A stretch of DNA of 64,000 nt from Bradyrhizobium zhengyangense (GTDB lineage Bacteria; Pseudomonadota; Alphaproteobacteria; Rhizobiales; Xanthobacteraceae): the NCBI RefSeq assembly GCF_022012435.1, contig NZ_JAKLUA010000001.1, positions 496,001 to 560,000 of the forward strand. The letters are read 5' to 3'. The position numbers were made by a program, and so were the translations under genes. This document shows, in pieces, positions 9,378-17,623 of this stretch (position 1 is the stretch's first letter; the number at the start of each line of letters is the position of its first letter). The notes beneath the pieces were generated by a model. The model was not told the DNA's origin and did not search any database. It was given only the letters and a program-made list of their open reading frames with translations.

Positions 9378-10136
9378 CTACAATGGCTCGTCGTCCAGCG
9401 TGGACGGCTCCATCTGCAACGATACGAAATCGCCGCCGCCGTAATCATCCTCGGGATCCGGTCGATCGGGCTGGAGATAAAGCCGGTCCTCCACCGCTCG
9501 AACGCCTGCAACGTTCTCGCAGGCCACAATGACCGCCTGATGCGCGTTTTCACCCCTGACGACGCCACGTAACGTGACTGTTCCGCCCTTCACGCTGACG
9601 TTCAGGCAGGTCGGCTGCCACGGCATCCGGGTCAGTGCAGCAAGGACGGAGCGACGAATCTGGCTGTCATTGCTGGAGTAGCCGGAAGCACTGGTCAGGG
9701 GGCCGGCAACTGCGGACAGGAAGTCGGATCGGGTGATGATCCCGACGACGCGCTCGCCGCGCATGACAGGCACATGATTCAGATGCCGCCGCTCCATCAG
9801 GTCGGCAACCTCCACAAGCGGCGCCTGCTCGGTGGTGGACACCGGCTGGCGGGTCATCACCTGCTCGACTGTGCGTCCGTGTTCCTTCACGAACTCGGCT
9901 GCAATCCGATCGGCTCCGCGCAACATCGTGAGCAAACGGTTGCGTTCATGCTCGGTGCCGATTTCAGTCCGCCGAAGGAAATCGCTTTCGCACAGGATGC
10001 CGACGAGTGTCCCGGTTGAGTCCACCACGGGCAGGCCGCTAATATGATGCGCAAGCATCACCTTGATGGCGTCGGCGACCGGCGCCTCCGGCCGTATCGT
10101 CACAACGCATCTGGACATGATCTGGTGGGCGCGCAT
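9378..10136 (-). CDS. CBS-domain pair plus BON-domain protein
   Basis: A 252-residue protein from ATG 10136, with GGAGGA 4 bases upstream, preferred over the GTG at 10157. The N-terminal 150 residues hold two CBS repeats (DAIKVMLAHHISGLPVVD with GILCESDF; then DLMERRHLNHVPVM with GIITRSDF), which usually bind adenosyl nucleotides. Residues about 165-235 form a BON domain (VKGGTVTLRGVV, GVRAVEDRL), a small module linked to membranes or phospholipids. There is no signal peptide, so it is probably cytoplasmic. Such proteins are thought to sense energy or redox state. It is divergent from a diheme cytochrome gene, and both start about 60 bases from a perfect FNR-type box, suggesting joint induction at low oxygen. 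Confidence 0.85.
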   Translation of the reverse strand: MRAHQIMSRCVVTIRPEAPVADAIKVMLAHHISGLPVVDSTGTLVGILCESDFLRRTEIGTEHERNRLLTMLRGADRIAAEFVKEHGRTVEQVMTRQPVSTTEQAPLVEVADLMERRHLNHVPVMRGERVVGIITRSDFLSAVAGPLTSASGYSSNDSQIRRSVLAALTRMPWQPTCLNVSVKGGTVTLRGVVRGENAHQAVIVACENVAGVRAVEDRLYLQPDRPDPEDDYGGGDFVSLQMEPSTLDDEPL

Positions 10137-10186
10137 GTCTTCCTCCGAGAGAGACACAACAGGTATTTGCCGTGGCGAACAACGTC

Positions 10187-10200
10187 TTGATCAGGATCAA
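10187..10200. promoter_or_regulatory. FixK/FNR-type box TTGATCAGGATCAA
   Basis: An exact TTGAT-N4-ATCAA palindrome, the full FNR consensus. Its centre is 57 bases from the CBS-BON start and 61 bases from the cytochrome start. A site at -41 from each transcript start would give leaders of about 16 and 21 bases, so one box could drive both divergent genes. Binding is inferred. Confidence 0.7.
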
Positions 10201-10254
10201 CGCCAGTACGGTCTGCAATGCCATCCTCAAATGCGACATCGGAACATTTCGAAC

Positions 10255-10962
10255 ATGCGCCTACGAACGGTTCTGTTGAGTGCGATCATCATCGTGCTGT
10301 CCGCCTTCGGCGCGGCGGCGCCGGCCGAATTGTCTGCGACACTGGCCGACCTCATGACCAGACTTCAGCTCCAGCACGCAAAGCTTTGGTTTGCGGGCAA
10401 GCTGAGCAATTGGAGTCTGGCGAATTACGAGATTCAACAGATCGACGCCAATCTTGAAGCGACCAGCAGATTGCTCGCGAACCCGTCACAAGCCGATCGC
10501 GCCAAGGAGCAGGTCCGGGCCGTACGCCAGGCGCTCCAGTCGAAGGACGTCCCCGCGTTCATGACATCGTATGCCGGCCTGACGAACGAATGCAACGGTT
10601 GCCACCGGAGCAGCGGATATGCCTGGATCGCCATGCAGATCCCGCTCACCCTGCCCGTTCCCAATCAGTTGTTTGTCGACCAGGTGTCCGAGGGGCGCGC
10701 GATCGCCAACGCCACTTGCGGGACGTGCCACGTCGTCGCTGACGCTGCCAAGGAAACACCAGCGTTCCGCCCGTCCCCACCAGCTTTCCCGGAGATCGTC
10801 AGCCGATCATCCTTCTCCGCGGACGGCCTCCGGCATTTCCTGACGTCAGGCCATCGGCGACTGGGACCCGACCAGGCCATGCCGAATCCGAGGCTCAACG
10901 AGTCCCAGATCGAAGCCGTCGTGGCCTATCTGGAGACATTGCGGGTCGACCAGCGGCGCTGA
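10255..10962 (+). CDS. Exported diheme c-type cytochrome
   Basis: A 235-residue protein from ATG 10255, chosen because a signal peptide begins there (RLRTVLLSAIIIVLSAFGAAAPA); an in-frame ATG at 10231 is possible. The first half is a helical domain ending in a CNGCH heme site. The second half is a class I cytochrome domain with CGTCH and a possible Met ligand in AMPNP. Both hemes should sit in the periplasm. It probably shuttles electrons to a terminal oxidase or reductase, but the partner is not in the immediate context. The FNR-type box just upstream fits expression under oxygen limitation. Confidence 0.85.
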   Translation: MRLRTVLLSAIIIVLSAFGAAAPAELSATLADLMTRLQLQHAKLWFAGKLSNWSLANYEIQQIDANLEATSRLLANPSQADRAKEQVRAVRQALQSKDVPAFMTSYAGLTNECNGCHRSSGYAWIAMQIPLTLPVPNQLFVDQVSEGRAIANATCGTCHVVADAAKETPAFRPSPPAFPEIVSRSSFSADGLRHFLTSGHRRLGPDQAMPNPRLNESQIEAVVAYLETLRVDQRR

Positions 10963-11016
10963 GACGCGCCCCCCGCGGCACCACTCTCGCACGTCGCGAT
11001 CTCCGGCCGATGCACG

Positions 11017-11832
11017 CTATCGCAACGGCAGCAAATCCAGTTGGCCCTGCGCCTTCTTGACCGCCGCTGCGAACCAGCTCTGGCTGGGCGCCTCCTTGGC
11101 GAAACACTTGGTATAGGCCGCCATCGCCTGGTCTTCCTTGGCCATGGCATCCTCCGGCACTTTCTTCGCCATCATCTGCTTCCAGACCTTTTCGCAGGCG
11201 GGGATTTCAGCTGTCTTGATGGCCTCGGTCGCAGCAAGGAAGTAGACCTTCTCGCCCTGGATGGCCACCACGTCGATCTCGTGCGGCGGTCCCTTCAAAT
11301 CGCCATTGCCGCGCACGCCGAGCACCGCGACGGCGGCGCTCACGGATGCCGGCTTGGTGATGGGCAGCTCGGCATATTTGGCAAAGGCCGCGTCCTGGAT
11401 GGCGGCATAGTAGAAGGTATCGGACTTGAACGCCGCGTCGGTCTCCTGCGGCATGGGATCCCTGCGGTGCTCGGCAAGCCAGTGCTTGAGCAGCGTCGTT
11501 GTCGTCACCACTGCCTGCTGCTTGTCGCCCTCTGTGGCGAAGGCGAGCCCGTCGAGGTGACCAAAGCCGATGTCGCCCTTGAACAGCGTATCGACGTTCG
11601 ACTTGCCCTCGGCCGGGAGTCCCTTGATCACAACTGGTCCCACCAGGCCACGCAGCACGCCGGTCAGCTCGTTGAGCGCGGCATCGTGTTGCTTGCTGGT
11701 CTCGTCGCTCTCCTTGGCCTTCGAAAACCTAGTAATGTAGCGGTCTCGCAGATCGAGATAGTGCTGCTCGGAAGAGGCTGCGTGTGCAGGCGTGGCGAAG
11801 GCAAGCAGGCCGAGCAGAACGATCGATCTCAT
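11017..11832 (-). CDS. Exported protein of unknown function
   Basis: A 271-residue protein from ATG 11832, chosen because it begins a clear signal peptide (RSIVLLGLLAFATPAHA, cleaved near residue 19). The mature part is mixed alpha/beta with two Cys in the last third (IPACEKVWKQMM and YTKCFAKEA), which could form a disulfide. I recognise no enzyme motif or heme site. Residues FYYAAIQDAAFAKYAELPI have no match that I can name. It is monocistronic, between a convergent cytochrome gene and the divergent PilZ-XRE gene. Confidence 0.7.
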   Translation of the reverse strand: MRSIVLLGLLAFATPAHAASSEQHYLDLRDRYITRFSKAKESDETSKQHDAALNELTGVLRGLVGPVVIKGLPAEGKSNVDTLFKGDIGFGHLDGLAFATEGDKQQAVVTTTTLLKHWLAEHRRDPMPQETDAAFKSDTFYYAAIQDAAFAKYAELPITKPASVSAAVAVLGVRGNGDLKGPPHEIDVVAIQGEKVYFLAATEAIKTAEIPACEKVWKQMMAKKVPEDAMAKEDQAMAAYTKCFAKEAPSQSWFAAAVKKAQGQLDLLPLR

Positions 11833-12014
11833 TGCGATGTCCGAAGGGTTTTGGGGCAGTCTCCAATCTTGGTGACGCGACCGGCCCGGAAGGTTCATCC
11901 CGGGCGGCGCGCCGTGCTCCGCCGGAGAACCAATCCTTCACCATGGCGTGCGGGTTCGATTGAGCGCCGGGAGACCGAGAGGTAAAATCCGCCGCAATGT
12001 TTCGCGGGGGCTCC

Positions 12015-12587
12015 ATGAGCGACTTGATGAGCGACTTGCGCGCTGCGACCAGGCAATCCACGGCGAGAACAGGGATCATCGAGTTCGAGGGTGCCAGGGG
12101 AACCGTGAGCATCCCCTGCACCATCGCCGATGTCTCCGGCACCGGCGCACGCTTGAAGCTCGACTGGTCGTTGGCGTTTCCGAAAGAGGCCACGCTGATC
12201 TTCGCCGACGGCTTGCGCAAGGCCTGCCGGGTGGCCTGGCAGAAGCGGCGGCTGCTCGGCGTCGCGTTCGCCGATGGCGTCGCGAGCGCGGACGAGCAGG
12301 CCCTGATGATGACCGAGGAAGAACAGGCCCTGCATCGGCGGCACATCGGTGCCCAAGTGAAGGGCGCGCGCGAGGCGCGTGGCTACACCGAGGCCCAGAT
12401 TGCGAACCTCGTCGGCGTCTCGCCCGACTTTGTCGCTCGTGCCGAGCGTGGTGAGATCAGCATCCCGCTGCACCAGCTCACCCATATGGCCGATCTGTTT
12501 CTGGTCGATCTCGACTCGCTCGTTGCCGGTCCGGCGTCGATCGCGGGGCCGCACGGGCAAGAGCCTGCCGGGGCCCCGCTCCGCTAG
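12015..12587 (+). CDS. PilZ-like domain fused to an XRE-type helix-turn-helix
   Basis: A 190-residue protein from ATG 12015. Residues about 5-95 resemble PilZ domains (TVSIPCTIADVSGTGARL, and LRKACRVAWQKRRLLGVAF), the fold that binds cyclic di-GMP; the usual RxxxR is not obvious, so ligand binding is uncertain. Residues about 115-170 form an XRE/Cro-type HTH (VKGAREARGYTEAQIA, GVSPDFVARAERGEI). The joining of a possible nucleotide-sensing domain to a DNA-binding domain suggests a transcription regulator. Its stop codon overlaps that of the convergent amine oxidase gene through the shared sequence CTAG. Confidence 0.75.
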   Translation: MSDLMSDLRAATRQSTARTGIIEFEGARGTVSIPCTIADVSGTGARLKLDWSLAFPKEATLIFADGLRKACRVAWQKRRLLGVAFADGVASADEQALMMTEEEQALHRRHIGAQVKGAREARGYTEAQIANLVGVSPDFVARAERGEISIPLHQLTHMADLFLVDLDSLVAGPASIAGPHGQEPAGAPLR

Positions 12588-14575
12588 CCCTTGTGGCAGC
12601 ACGATTCGCTGGCGGCGTCCTGTTCGCCTGCGAGCACGCTGCGGCTGTTGCGATCCGGCGGGATGTCGAAGGCCGCATTGGCCGCGAAGAAGCCGGTCGG
12701 CTTCAACGTGAAGCCGGCATATTCGACCGGCATGATCGGAAAATCCTCGGGCTTGCAGATGTGGGTGTGGCCGAACGAGTGCCACAGCACGATGTCGGCG
12801 TTCTCGATATTGCGGTTCTGCGCGGCGTAGCGCGGCAGGCCGTCGCCGCCGGCGTGGTTGTTGGGATAATCGCCGCTGGCGTATTTCTCGTCCTTGTCGA
12901 AGGCGGTGACCCAGACGTGCTTGGTCGCAAACCCTCCGCGCCTGCGCACATAGCTGCCCTCCTGCGCCAGCATCAGCGGGCTCGGATTGACCATCAGCTT
13001 GTAGGCCGGCGCATTGCCGACCGAATTGGTCTCATTGGGATTGCTGATCTTCCAGAACCGGCCGGTCTCGCCATTGGCAACGGAAGCGGTGTCGCGCTCG
13101 CGCGACAGCACGCGCGTGGTGGTGTCGAACGCGTTGCCGTGTGGATTGTCCGCGCCCCAGGGCCGCGGCACGAACTCGTGCTCACTGACGGTGTTGCCGC
13201 CGCCATCGAGATCCATGTGCATGCGCACGTTGAAGAAGTGCTGGTGCGTCGGGCCGCCGAGTACGTCGTCGACCATGCCACCCCATTTGTACTTTTCGCC
13301 CGGCTGCACGGCCGCGGTCTGGATGATGCCGGTGAGTTTTGTCTCGAGCTGGATGGTGCCATCCTGGTAGAGGTACCAGTAGAAGCCGTAATCGTAATTG
13401 CCGACGGTGGCAAAGAACGAGATCACGAGCCGCCGGGAGCGGCGCACCTCGAACAGGCCGTTGCGGAATTCGTAGTGTTTCCAGGCAATTCCGTAGTCTT
13501 CTTCATGCACGCAGATGGCGTTCTGCATGACGAAGGGTTTTCCGTTGTTGTCGGCGGCCGGCACGTCGAAATACCTGATATGGCCGAGGCAATCGCAGCC
13601 GAGCTCCAGCGCGTTGGCGAGCATGCCGAGGCCGTATTCGCCGGCGTCGAACGCCGACTTCCAGAAATGGTTCGCGGTCGGATCGGCGTAAGGCACCACC
13701 ATCTCGGTGACGCTGGCGCGATGGATCAGCGAGCGCTTGCGCGCGCCGTCCTGGTACGCGAGCTGATGCAGCACCAATCCCTCGCGCGGCGTGAAGCCGA
13801 CCCGAAAACTCCATTTTTGCCAGTCGACCTTCCAGCCGTCGACCGCAAAGCTCGGCCCTTCCGGCTGCTCGATATGCAGCGGCTTGATGTCGGTGCGCGG
13901 GTTCGCAACTTCATGCGCGCCATAGTTCCGCTTCTTGCGCGGGATCGGCACGATCGGGTCTGCGTCCGTGAGGTCGATGACCTTGCCGCCGATCAGGTCG
14001 ACGACCGCGACCACGCCCTCGATCGGATGGGCGTAGCCGTTGTCCTGCGGATGCTCGCGGAAGAAACTGACGGCACGAACGATGCGCGCGCCGCGCTCAT
14101 ATTCGAAATCGAAGAAGCCCGAGGAGAACGGGTCAACCTGGACCAGTTCGATGTCCTTGTTGGTGAGCCCGCGCCGATGCATCGCCGCGCGCCAGCCCGG
14201 ATCGGCCTTGACCACGGCCTCGCACTTGAAGAATTCCTCGAGCATCACCGATGGCTGCCCATAGGGCGCCTCGCGGTTCGGAATCACATTTCGCGCGACG
14301 ATCTCGTTGCGGCCGAGATCGACGATGTGCTCGATCGCCTCGCCCGTCACAACGTCGAGGGTCAGCGCGAAGGCACAGCGTGGCGTCCCGCCCGCGGCCA
14401 ATTCCTGCTTGGTCGGCTCTTCCAGCCGCACGGTCGGGAAGCGGCAGTTCTCCGGCGAAGCGGCTGCCGCACGCACCAGCGTGCAGGCGGCCGTGATCTC
14501 CTCCGTTGTCAACGGATCCAGCGGATGCGGCGTCGCGATCTGCGTTGATGAAGTGGCTTTGACTGTATCGAGCAT
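12584..14575 (-). CDS. tynA: Copper-containing primary amine oxidase
   Basis: A 663-residue copper/topaquinone amine oxidase, which converts primary amines to aldehydes with release of ammonia and hydrogen peroxide. The cofactor-forming Tyr394 lies in VGNYDYGFYW. The copper pair is in THQHFFNVRMHMDLDG and the third His in VLWHSFGHTH, followed by EDFPIMPVEY, all typical of the family. The length fits the cytoplasmic Arthrobacter-type enzyme (about 640 residues) rather than the longer periplasmic E. coli TynA, and no signal peptide is seen. It lies 15 bases after a serine hydrolase gene on the same strand and next to a divergent AraC-type regulator, as E. coli tynA is controlled by FeaR. The natural substrate (tyramine, phenethylamine or another amine) is not shown. 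Confidence 0.93.
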   Translation of the reverse strand: MLDTVKATSSTQIATPHPLDPLTTEEITAACTLVRAAAASPENCRFPTVRLEEPTKQELAAGGTPRCAFALTLDVVTGEAIEHIVDLGRNEIVARNVIPNREAPYGQPSVMLEEFFKCEAVVKADPGWRAAMHRRGLTNKDIELVQVDPFSSGFFDFEYERGARIVRAVSFFREHPQDNGYAHPIEGVVAVVDLIGGKVIDLTDADPIVPIPRKKRNYGAHEVANPRTDIKPLHIEQPEGPSFAVDGWKVDWQKWSFRVGFTPREGLVLHQLAYQDGARKRSLIHRASVTEMVVPYADPTANHFWKSAFDAGEYGLGMLANALELGCDCLGHIRYFDVPAADNNGKPFVMQNAICVHEEDYGIAWKHYEFRNGLFEVRRSRRLVISFFATVGNYDYGFYWYLYQDGTIQLETKLTGIIQTAAVQPGEKYKWGGMVDDVLGGPTHQHFFNVRMHMDLDGGGNTVSEHEFVPRPWGADNPHGNAFDTTTRVLSRERDTASVANGETGRFWKISNPNETNSVGNAPAYKLMVNPSPLMLAQEGSYVRRRGGFATKHVWVTAFDKDEKYASGDYPNNHAGGDGLPRYAAQNRNIENADIVLWHSFGHTHICKPEDFPIMPVEYAGFTLKPTGFFAANAAFDIPPDRNSRSVLAGEQDAASESCCHKG

Positions 14576-14590
14576 GGTGATGTCCGGAGG

Positions 14591-15787
14591 TCAGCGCGGA
14601 GCCAGATGTGTGACGATCGCCCGGAAGGCCGCGAACCAGCGTTGATCGACCGGCACATCCATCGCCTTGGGCTGAGTCGCGAGCTTGACGATGACGGTGT
14701 CCGCTTCGAGATCGACATAGAGATGCTGGCCGTGGATTCCGATCGCGGTCAGCGCATTGCGCGCCGGATCGATCGTGAACCATTTGCTGCGATAGCGCGC
14801 ACCCGGGAAGAACTCCGCGAGGTCGCCGTCGGCCCAGGCCTTGGGGTCGCCGTTCTCCCTGATATCGTCGATCCACCAGCCGGGCACCACCTGCCGCCCC
14901 TCGACCACGCCGCGATTCCGCATCATCTCGCCGAAGCGCAGCAGGTCGCGCGCGGTGACCGAGATGCCGCCGGCGATGCGGCCCATGCCATGGCTGTCGA
15001 GCGTGAGCGAGCCGTCCTCCTCCGCGCCCAGGGGCTGCCAGAGATATTCCGACAGAATGCGCGGATAGGGCATGCCGCAGGCGCGCTCATAGACCCAGCC
15101 GAGCACCTCGGTGTTGGTCGAGACGTAGTGAAACATCTTGCCGTGCGGTTTGCCGGTGCCACGGAGCGTCATCAGATAGGCACGCTGATGGCTGGGCTCG
15201 ATGCCAGCCGGCGGCAGGTCCCAGCCTGAGGAGAAGCGATAGCGGGCGACATCGCCTGCTGGGTCCTCGTAGTCTTCCTCGAACTGGATGGCGACGGCCA
15301 TGTCGAGCAGGTTGCGGACCGTGCAGGTGCCGTAGACAGAGCTCTCCAGCTCCGGCACATAGCGCACCACCCTCGCCTCGGGATCGACCAGACCGCGCGC
15401 GGCCAGGACACCGCCGACCGTGCCTGATATCGCCTTGCTGATCGAGCAGATCAGATGCGGCGTGGTCACGCTCATGCCGTCGCCGTACCATTCGTGGACC
15501 AGCGTGCCCCGATGCATGACCAACAGCGCATCGGCAAAAGTCTCGCGGAGCGTCGCCTCGATCGTGGTCGCCTGACCGTCAGGCGCGGTGAAGCCGAGCT
15601 TTGCCAGCTCGCGCGGGGCGCTTGCGATCGACGTCGGCTGCGCGGAGCGACGGATCTCGGCGGTCGGCAGCACTTCGCGGGTGTGGGTGAAGCCCCAGCG
15701 GATAGCAGGAAAACTGCGCCAGTTGGCGCGAGTCACCTGGGCCTCCGGCGCCGGCGGGCTGCCGCGCATGATTTCGGTCGGTCGCAT
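14591..15787 (-). CDS. Beta-lactamase-fold serine hydrolase
   Basis: A 398-residue protein from ATG 15787, with GGAGG 7 bases upstream. It belongs to the class C beta-lactamase/esterase family: SISK (S-x-x-K) in LICSISKAISGTVGG supplies the nucleophile and general base, and a Tyr-containing motif is likely in the middle (FHYVSTNTEVLGWVYE). There is no signal peptide, so it should be cytoplasmic, unlike true beta-lactamases. It is transcribed just before the amine oxidase gene, which suggests that it releases an amine from an ester or amide for the oxidase. That role is inferred. Confidence 0.87.
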   Translation of the reverse strand: MRPTEIMRGSPPAPEAQVTRANWRSFPAIRWGFTHTREVLPTAEIRRSAQPTSIASAPRELAKLGFTAPDGQATTIEATLRETFADALLVMHRGTLVHEWYGDGMSVTTPHLICSISKAISGTVGGVLAARGLVDPEARVVRYVPELESSVYGTCTVRNLLDMAVAIQFEEDYEDPAGDVARYRFSSGWDLPPAGIEPSHQRAYLMTLRGTGKPHGKMFHYVSTNTEVLGWVYERACGMPYPRILSEYLWQPLGAEEDGSLTLDSHGMGRIAGGISVTARDLLRFGEMMRNRGVVEGRQVVPGWWIDDIRENGDPKAWADGDLAEFFPGARYRSKWFTIDPARNALTAIGIHGQHLYVDLEADTVIVKLATQPKAMDVPVDQRWFAAFRAIVTHLAPR

Positions 15788-15967
15788 CTCGATTCCTCCG
15801 CAAGCCATCCCGGCTCCGGTGCCGCGAGTGGTCATGGGGAAGACTGCACAGCGTCACGGCCAGGCGTTATCGAGATCCGGCAATATTTCGCTGGACAGGG
15901 CCTGTGGCCGTGCCAGTCTGGCGTCGTCCTTGCTAGCTGCTTGGCGACTGAATTCCGACGTGCTGTC

Positions 15968-16951
15968 ATGGCCTTAAGCGAAACTCTTCCGATTCAGGAC
16001 TCGGCTGCCAACCTGTTTCAGGCGAGCAGCACGGACGTGGACGAGCATTGCGCCGCGCTCGGCCACTGGCGGCTCAGCTACGACCAGATCAGCGCGGGCA
16101 CATTCCGCGGCAGCTTCACCCAGCTTTCCTTGCCCCGCATTGACGTGTTCCGCGAGATCACCAGCCAGCAGGTCCGCCAATACGGCCAGTTAGGCGCCGA
16201 CAGCTTTGGCATCGGCCTGCCCTGGCACGGCGACGGCGAGATTAATTGCAACGGCGCCAGTGTTGCGGGCACGCACGTGATCACCTGCATCGACGCCGAG
16301 GTCGACATGTGCACGCCGAAAGCGTTCGAGTTTCGTGGCGTCGTCACCAGCGCGGCGCTGATCGAGGAACTGGCCGCTCGCCTCAACATCGAGCTGCCGC
16401 GTACGGTCTGGCACCAGCTGCGGGCGATGGAGATGGCGGAGGCGCCGGTCGCTCGGTTGCGCGCGCACCTCGCCGCGATCCAGGACACGATCACGACCGC
16501 GCCGGACCGTTTCGACGATGCAGCCACCCGGCAAGCCTTGGAGGATGCCCTCCTCGTCGAGATCATGGACATGCTGCCGACGGCGCGTTCCGACGATCCT
16601 GGCCGTAGTGCCGTGGCGCGCAAGCGCGCCGTCGATCGCGCCCGCGCGCTGATGCATGGCAGCGGCGACCGCTCGCTCTCATTGCTCGAGATCTGCAAGG
16701 CGGTCGGCGCCAGCCCGCGCAAGCTCGGCTATTGCTTCCAGGAGGTCTTGGGGACGAGCCCGATGCACTATTGGCGTGCGATGCGGCTGAACCGCGTGCG
16801 GCGTGACCTCAAGCGCGGCGACGGAACCTCAGTCTACGACGTCGCCGTGCAGCACGGCTTCTGGCACTTCAGCCAGTTCTCGCTCGACTACAAGCGCCAC
16901 TTCTCTCAGTTGCCCTCGGAGACGCTGCGGCGCGCAAAGCTGTCGGCCTGA
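15968..16951 (+). CDS. AraC-family transcription regulator (FeaR-like position)
   Basis: A 327-residue protein from ATG 15968. The N-terminal 210 residues form a ligand-binding domain (FTQLSLPRIDVFREITSQQV). The last 100 residues are the double HTH of AraC regulators (SLLEICKAVGASPRKLGYCF, and DVAVQHGFWHFSQFSLDYK). It diverges from the serine hydrolase/amine oxidase operon across 180 bases, so it is the likely activator of that operon in response to an amine or its aldehyde. E. coli FeaR plays this part for tynA and is also AraC-type. Confidence 0.88.
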   Translation: MALSETLPIQDSAANLFQASSTDVDEHCAALGHWRLSYDQISAGTFRGSFTQLSLPRIDVFREITSQQVRQYGQLGADSFGIGLPWHGDGEINCNGASVAGTHVITCIDAEVDMCTPKAFEFRGVVTSAALIEELAARLNIELPRTVWHQLRAMEMAEAPVARLRAHLAAIQDTITTAPDRFDDAATRQALEDALLVEIMDMLPTARSDDPGRSAVARKRAVDRARALMHGSGDRSLSLLEICKAVGASPRKLGYCFQEVLGTSPMHYWRAMRLNRVRRDLKRGDGTSVYDVAVQHGFWHFSQFSLDYKRHFSQLPSETLRRAKLSA

Positions 16952-16957
16952 GTTACC

Positions 16958-17623
16958 TCAGCGGTGCCGCAGCCGGCGGTTGACCCGCCGCGCCAGATAG
17001 TCGCCGGCGCTCTGCACGAGCTGCACCAGCGCGATCAGCACGACCACAACGGCCAGCATCATCTCCGGCATGAAACGCTGGTAGCCGTAGCGGATGCCAA
17101 GATCGCCCAAGCCGCCGCCGCCGACCGCGCCGACCATGGCGGAGTAACCGAGCAGGCTGACCACTGCGAGCGTCAGCGCCAGCAGCAGGCCGGACAGCGC
17201 CTCGGGGATCAGTACCTTGAACACGATCTGGAGCGGTGAAGCCCCAAACGACGACGCAGTCTCGATCAAGCCGCCATCGACCTCACGGATCGCAGCCTCG
17301 ACCAGGCGCGCGATGAAGGGCGTCGAGGCGATGGTCAGCGGCACGATCGCCGCCGTCGATCCGATCGACGTGCCCGCGACAAGACGCGTGAATGGGATGA
17401 TGGCCACGACCAGGATGATGAAGGGCGTGGAGCGGGTCGCGTTGACGACCATGCCAAGTGCTGCGTTGACGGCGGGGGCTGCAAACAGCTCGCCCTTGCG
17501 GCTGGTGGCAAGGAACACGCCCAGCGGCAGGCCAAACACGGTGCCGAGCGCCGCCGCGATCCCAACCATGAACAGGGTTTCGAAGGTGGCCTGGATGATC
17601 AGGTTGATGAGTTCAGGCGACAT
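16958..17623 (-). CDS. metI: Methionine-type ABC transporter permease
   Basis: A 221-residue membrane protein from ATG 17623, overlapping the end of metN by 11 bases. It shows about five hydrophobic helices and the MetI-like EAA loop (VDGGLIETASSFGASPLQIVF), which contacts the ATPase. SPELINLIIQATFETLFMVG is a typical MetI N-terminus. It should carry D- or L-methionine across the inner membrane with MetN. No MetQ-like binding-protein gene is nearby, so the substrate-binding part must be encoded elsewhere. Confidence 0.9.
   Translation of the reverse strand: MSPELINLIIQATFETLFMVGIAAALGTVFGLPLGVFLATSRKGELFAAPAVNAALGMVVNATRSTPFIILVVAIIPFTRLVAGTSIGSTAAIVPLTIASTPFIARLVEAAIREVDGGLIETASSFGASPLQIVFKVLIPEALSGLLLALTLAVVSLLGYSAMVGAVGGGGLGDLGIRYGYQRFMPEMMLAVVVVLIALVQLVQSAGDYLARRVNRRLRHR

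Noticed and set aside
10063..10254. An N-terminal extension of the diheme cytochrome
   Set aside because: It overlaps the divergent gene and the FNR-type box and hides the signal peptide that starts at 10255.
12593..14548. A 651-codon open frame on the plus strand opposite the amine oxidase gene
   Set aside because: It is antisense to a gene with all family motifs. Its product is an Arg/Val/Ala-rich chain with no recognisable domain, as expected in GC-rich DNA.
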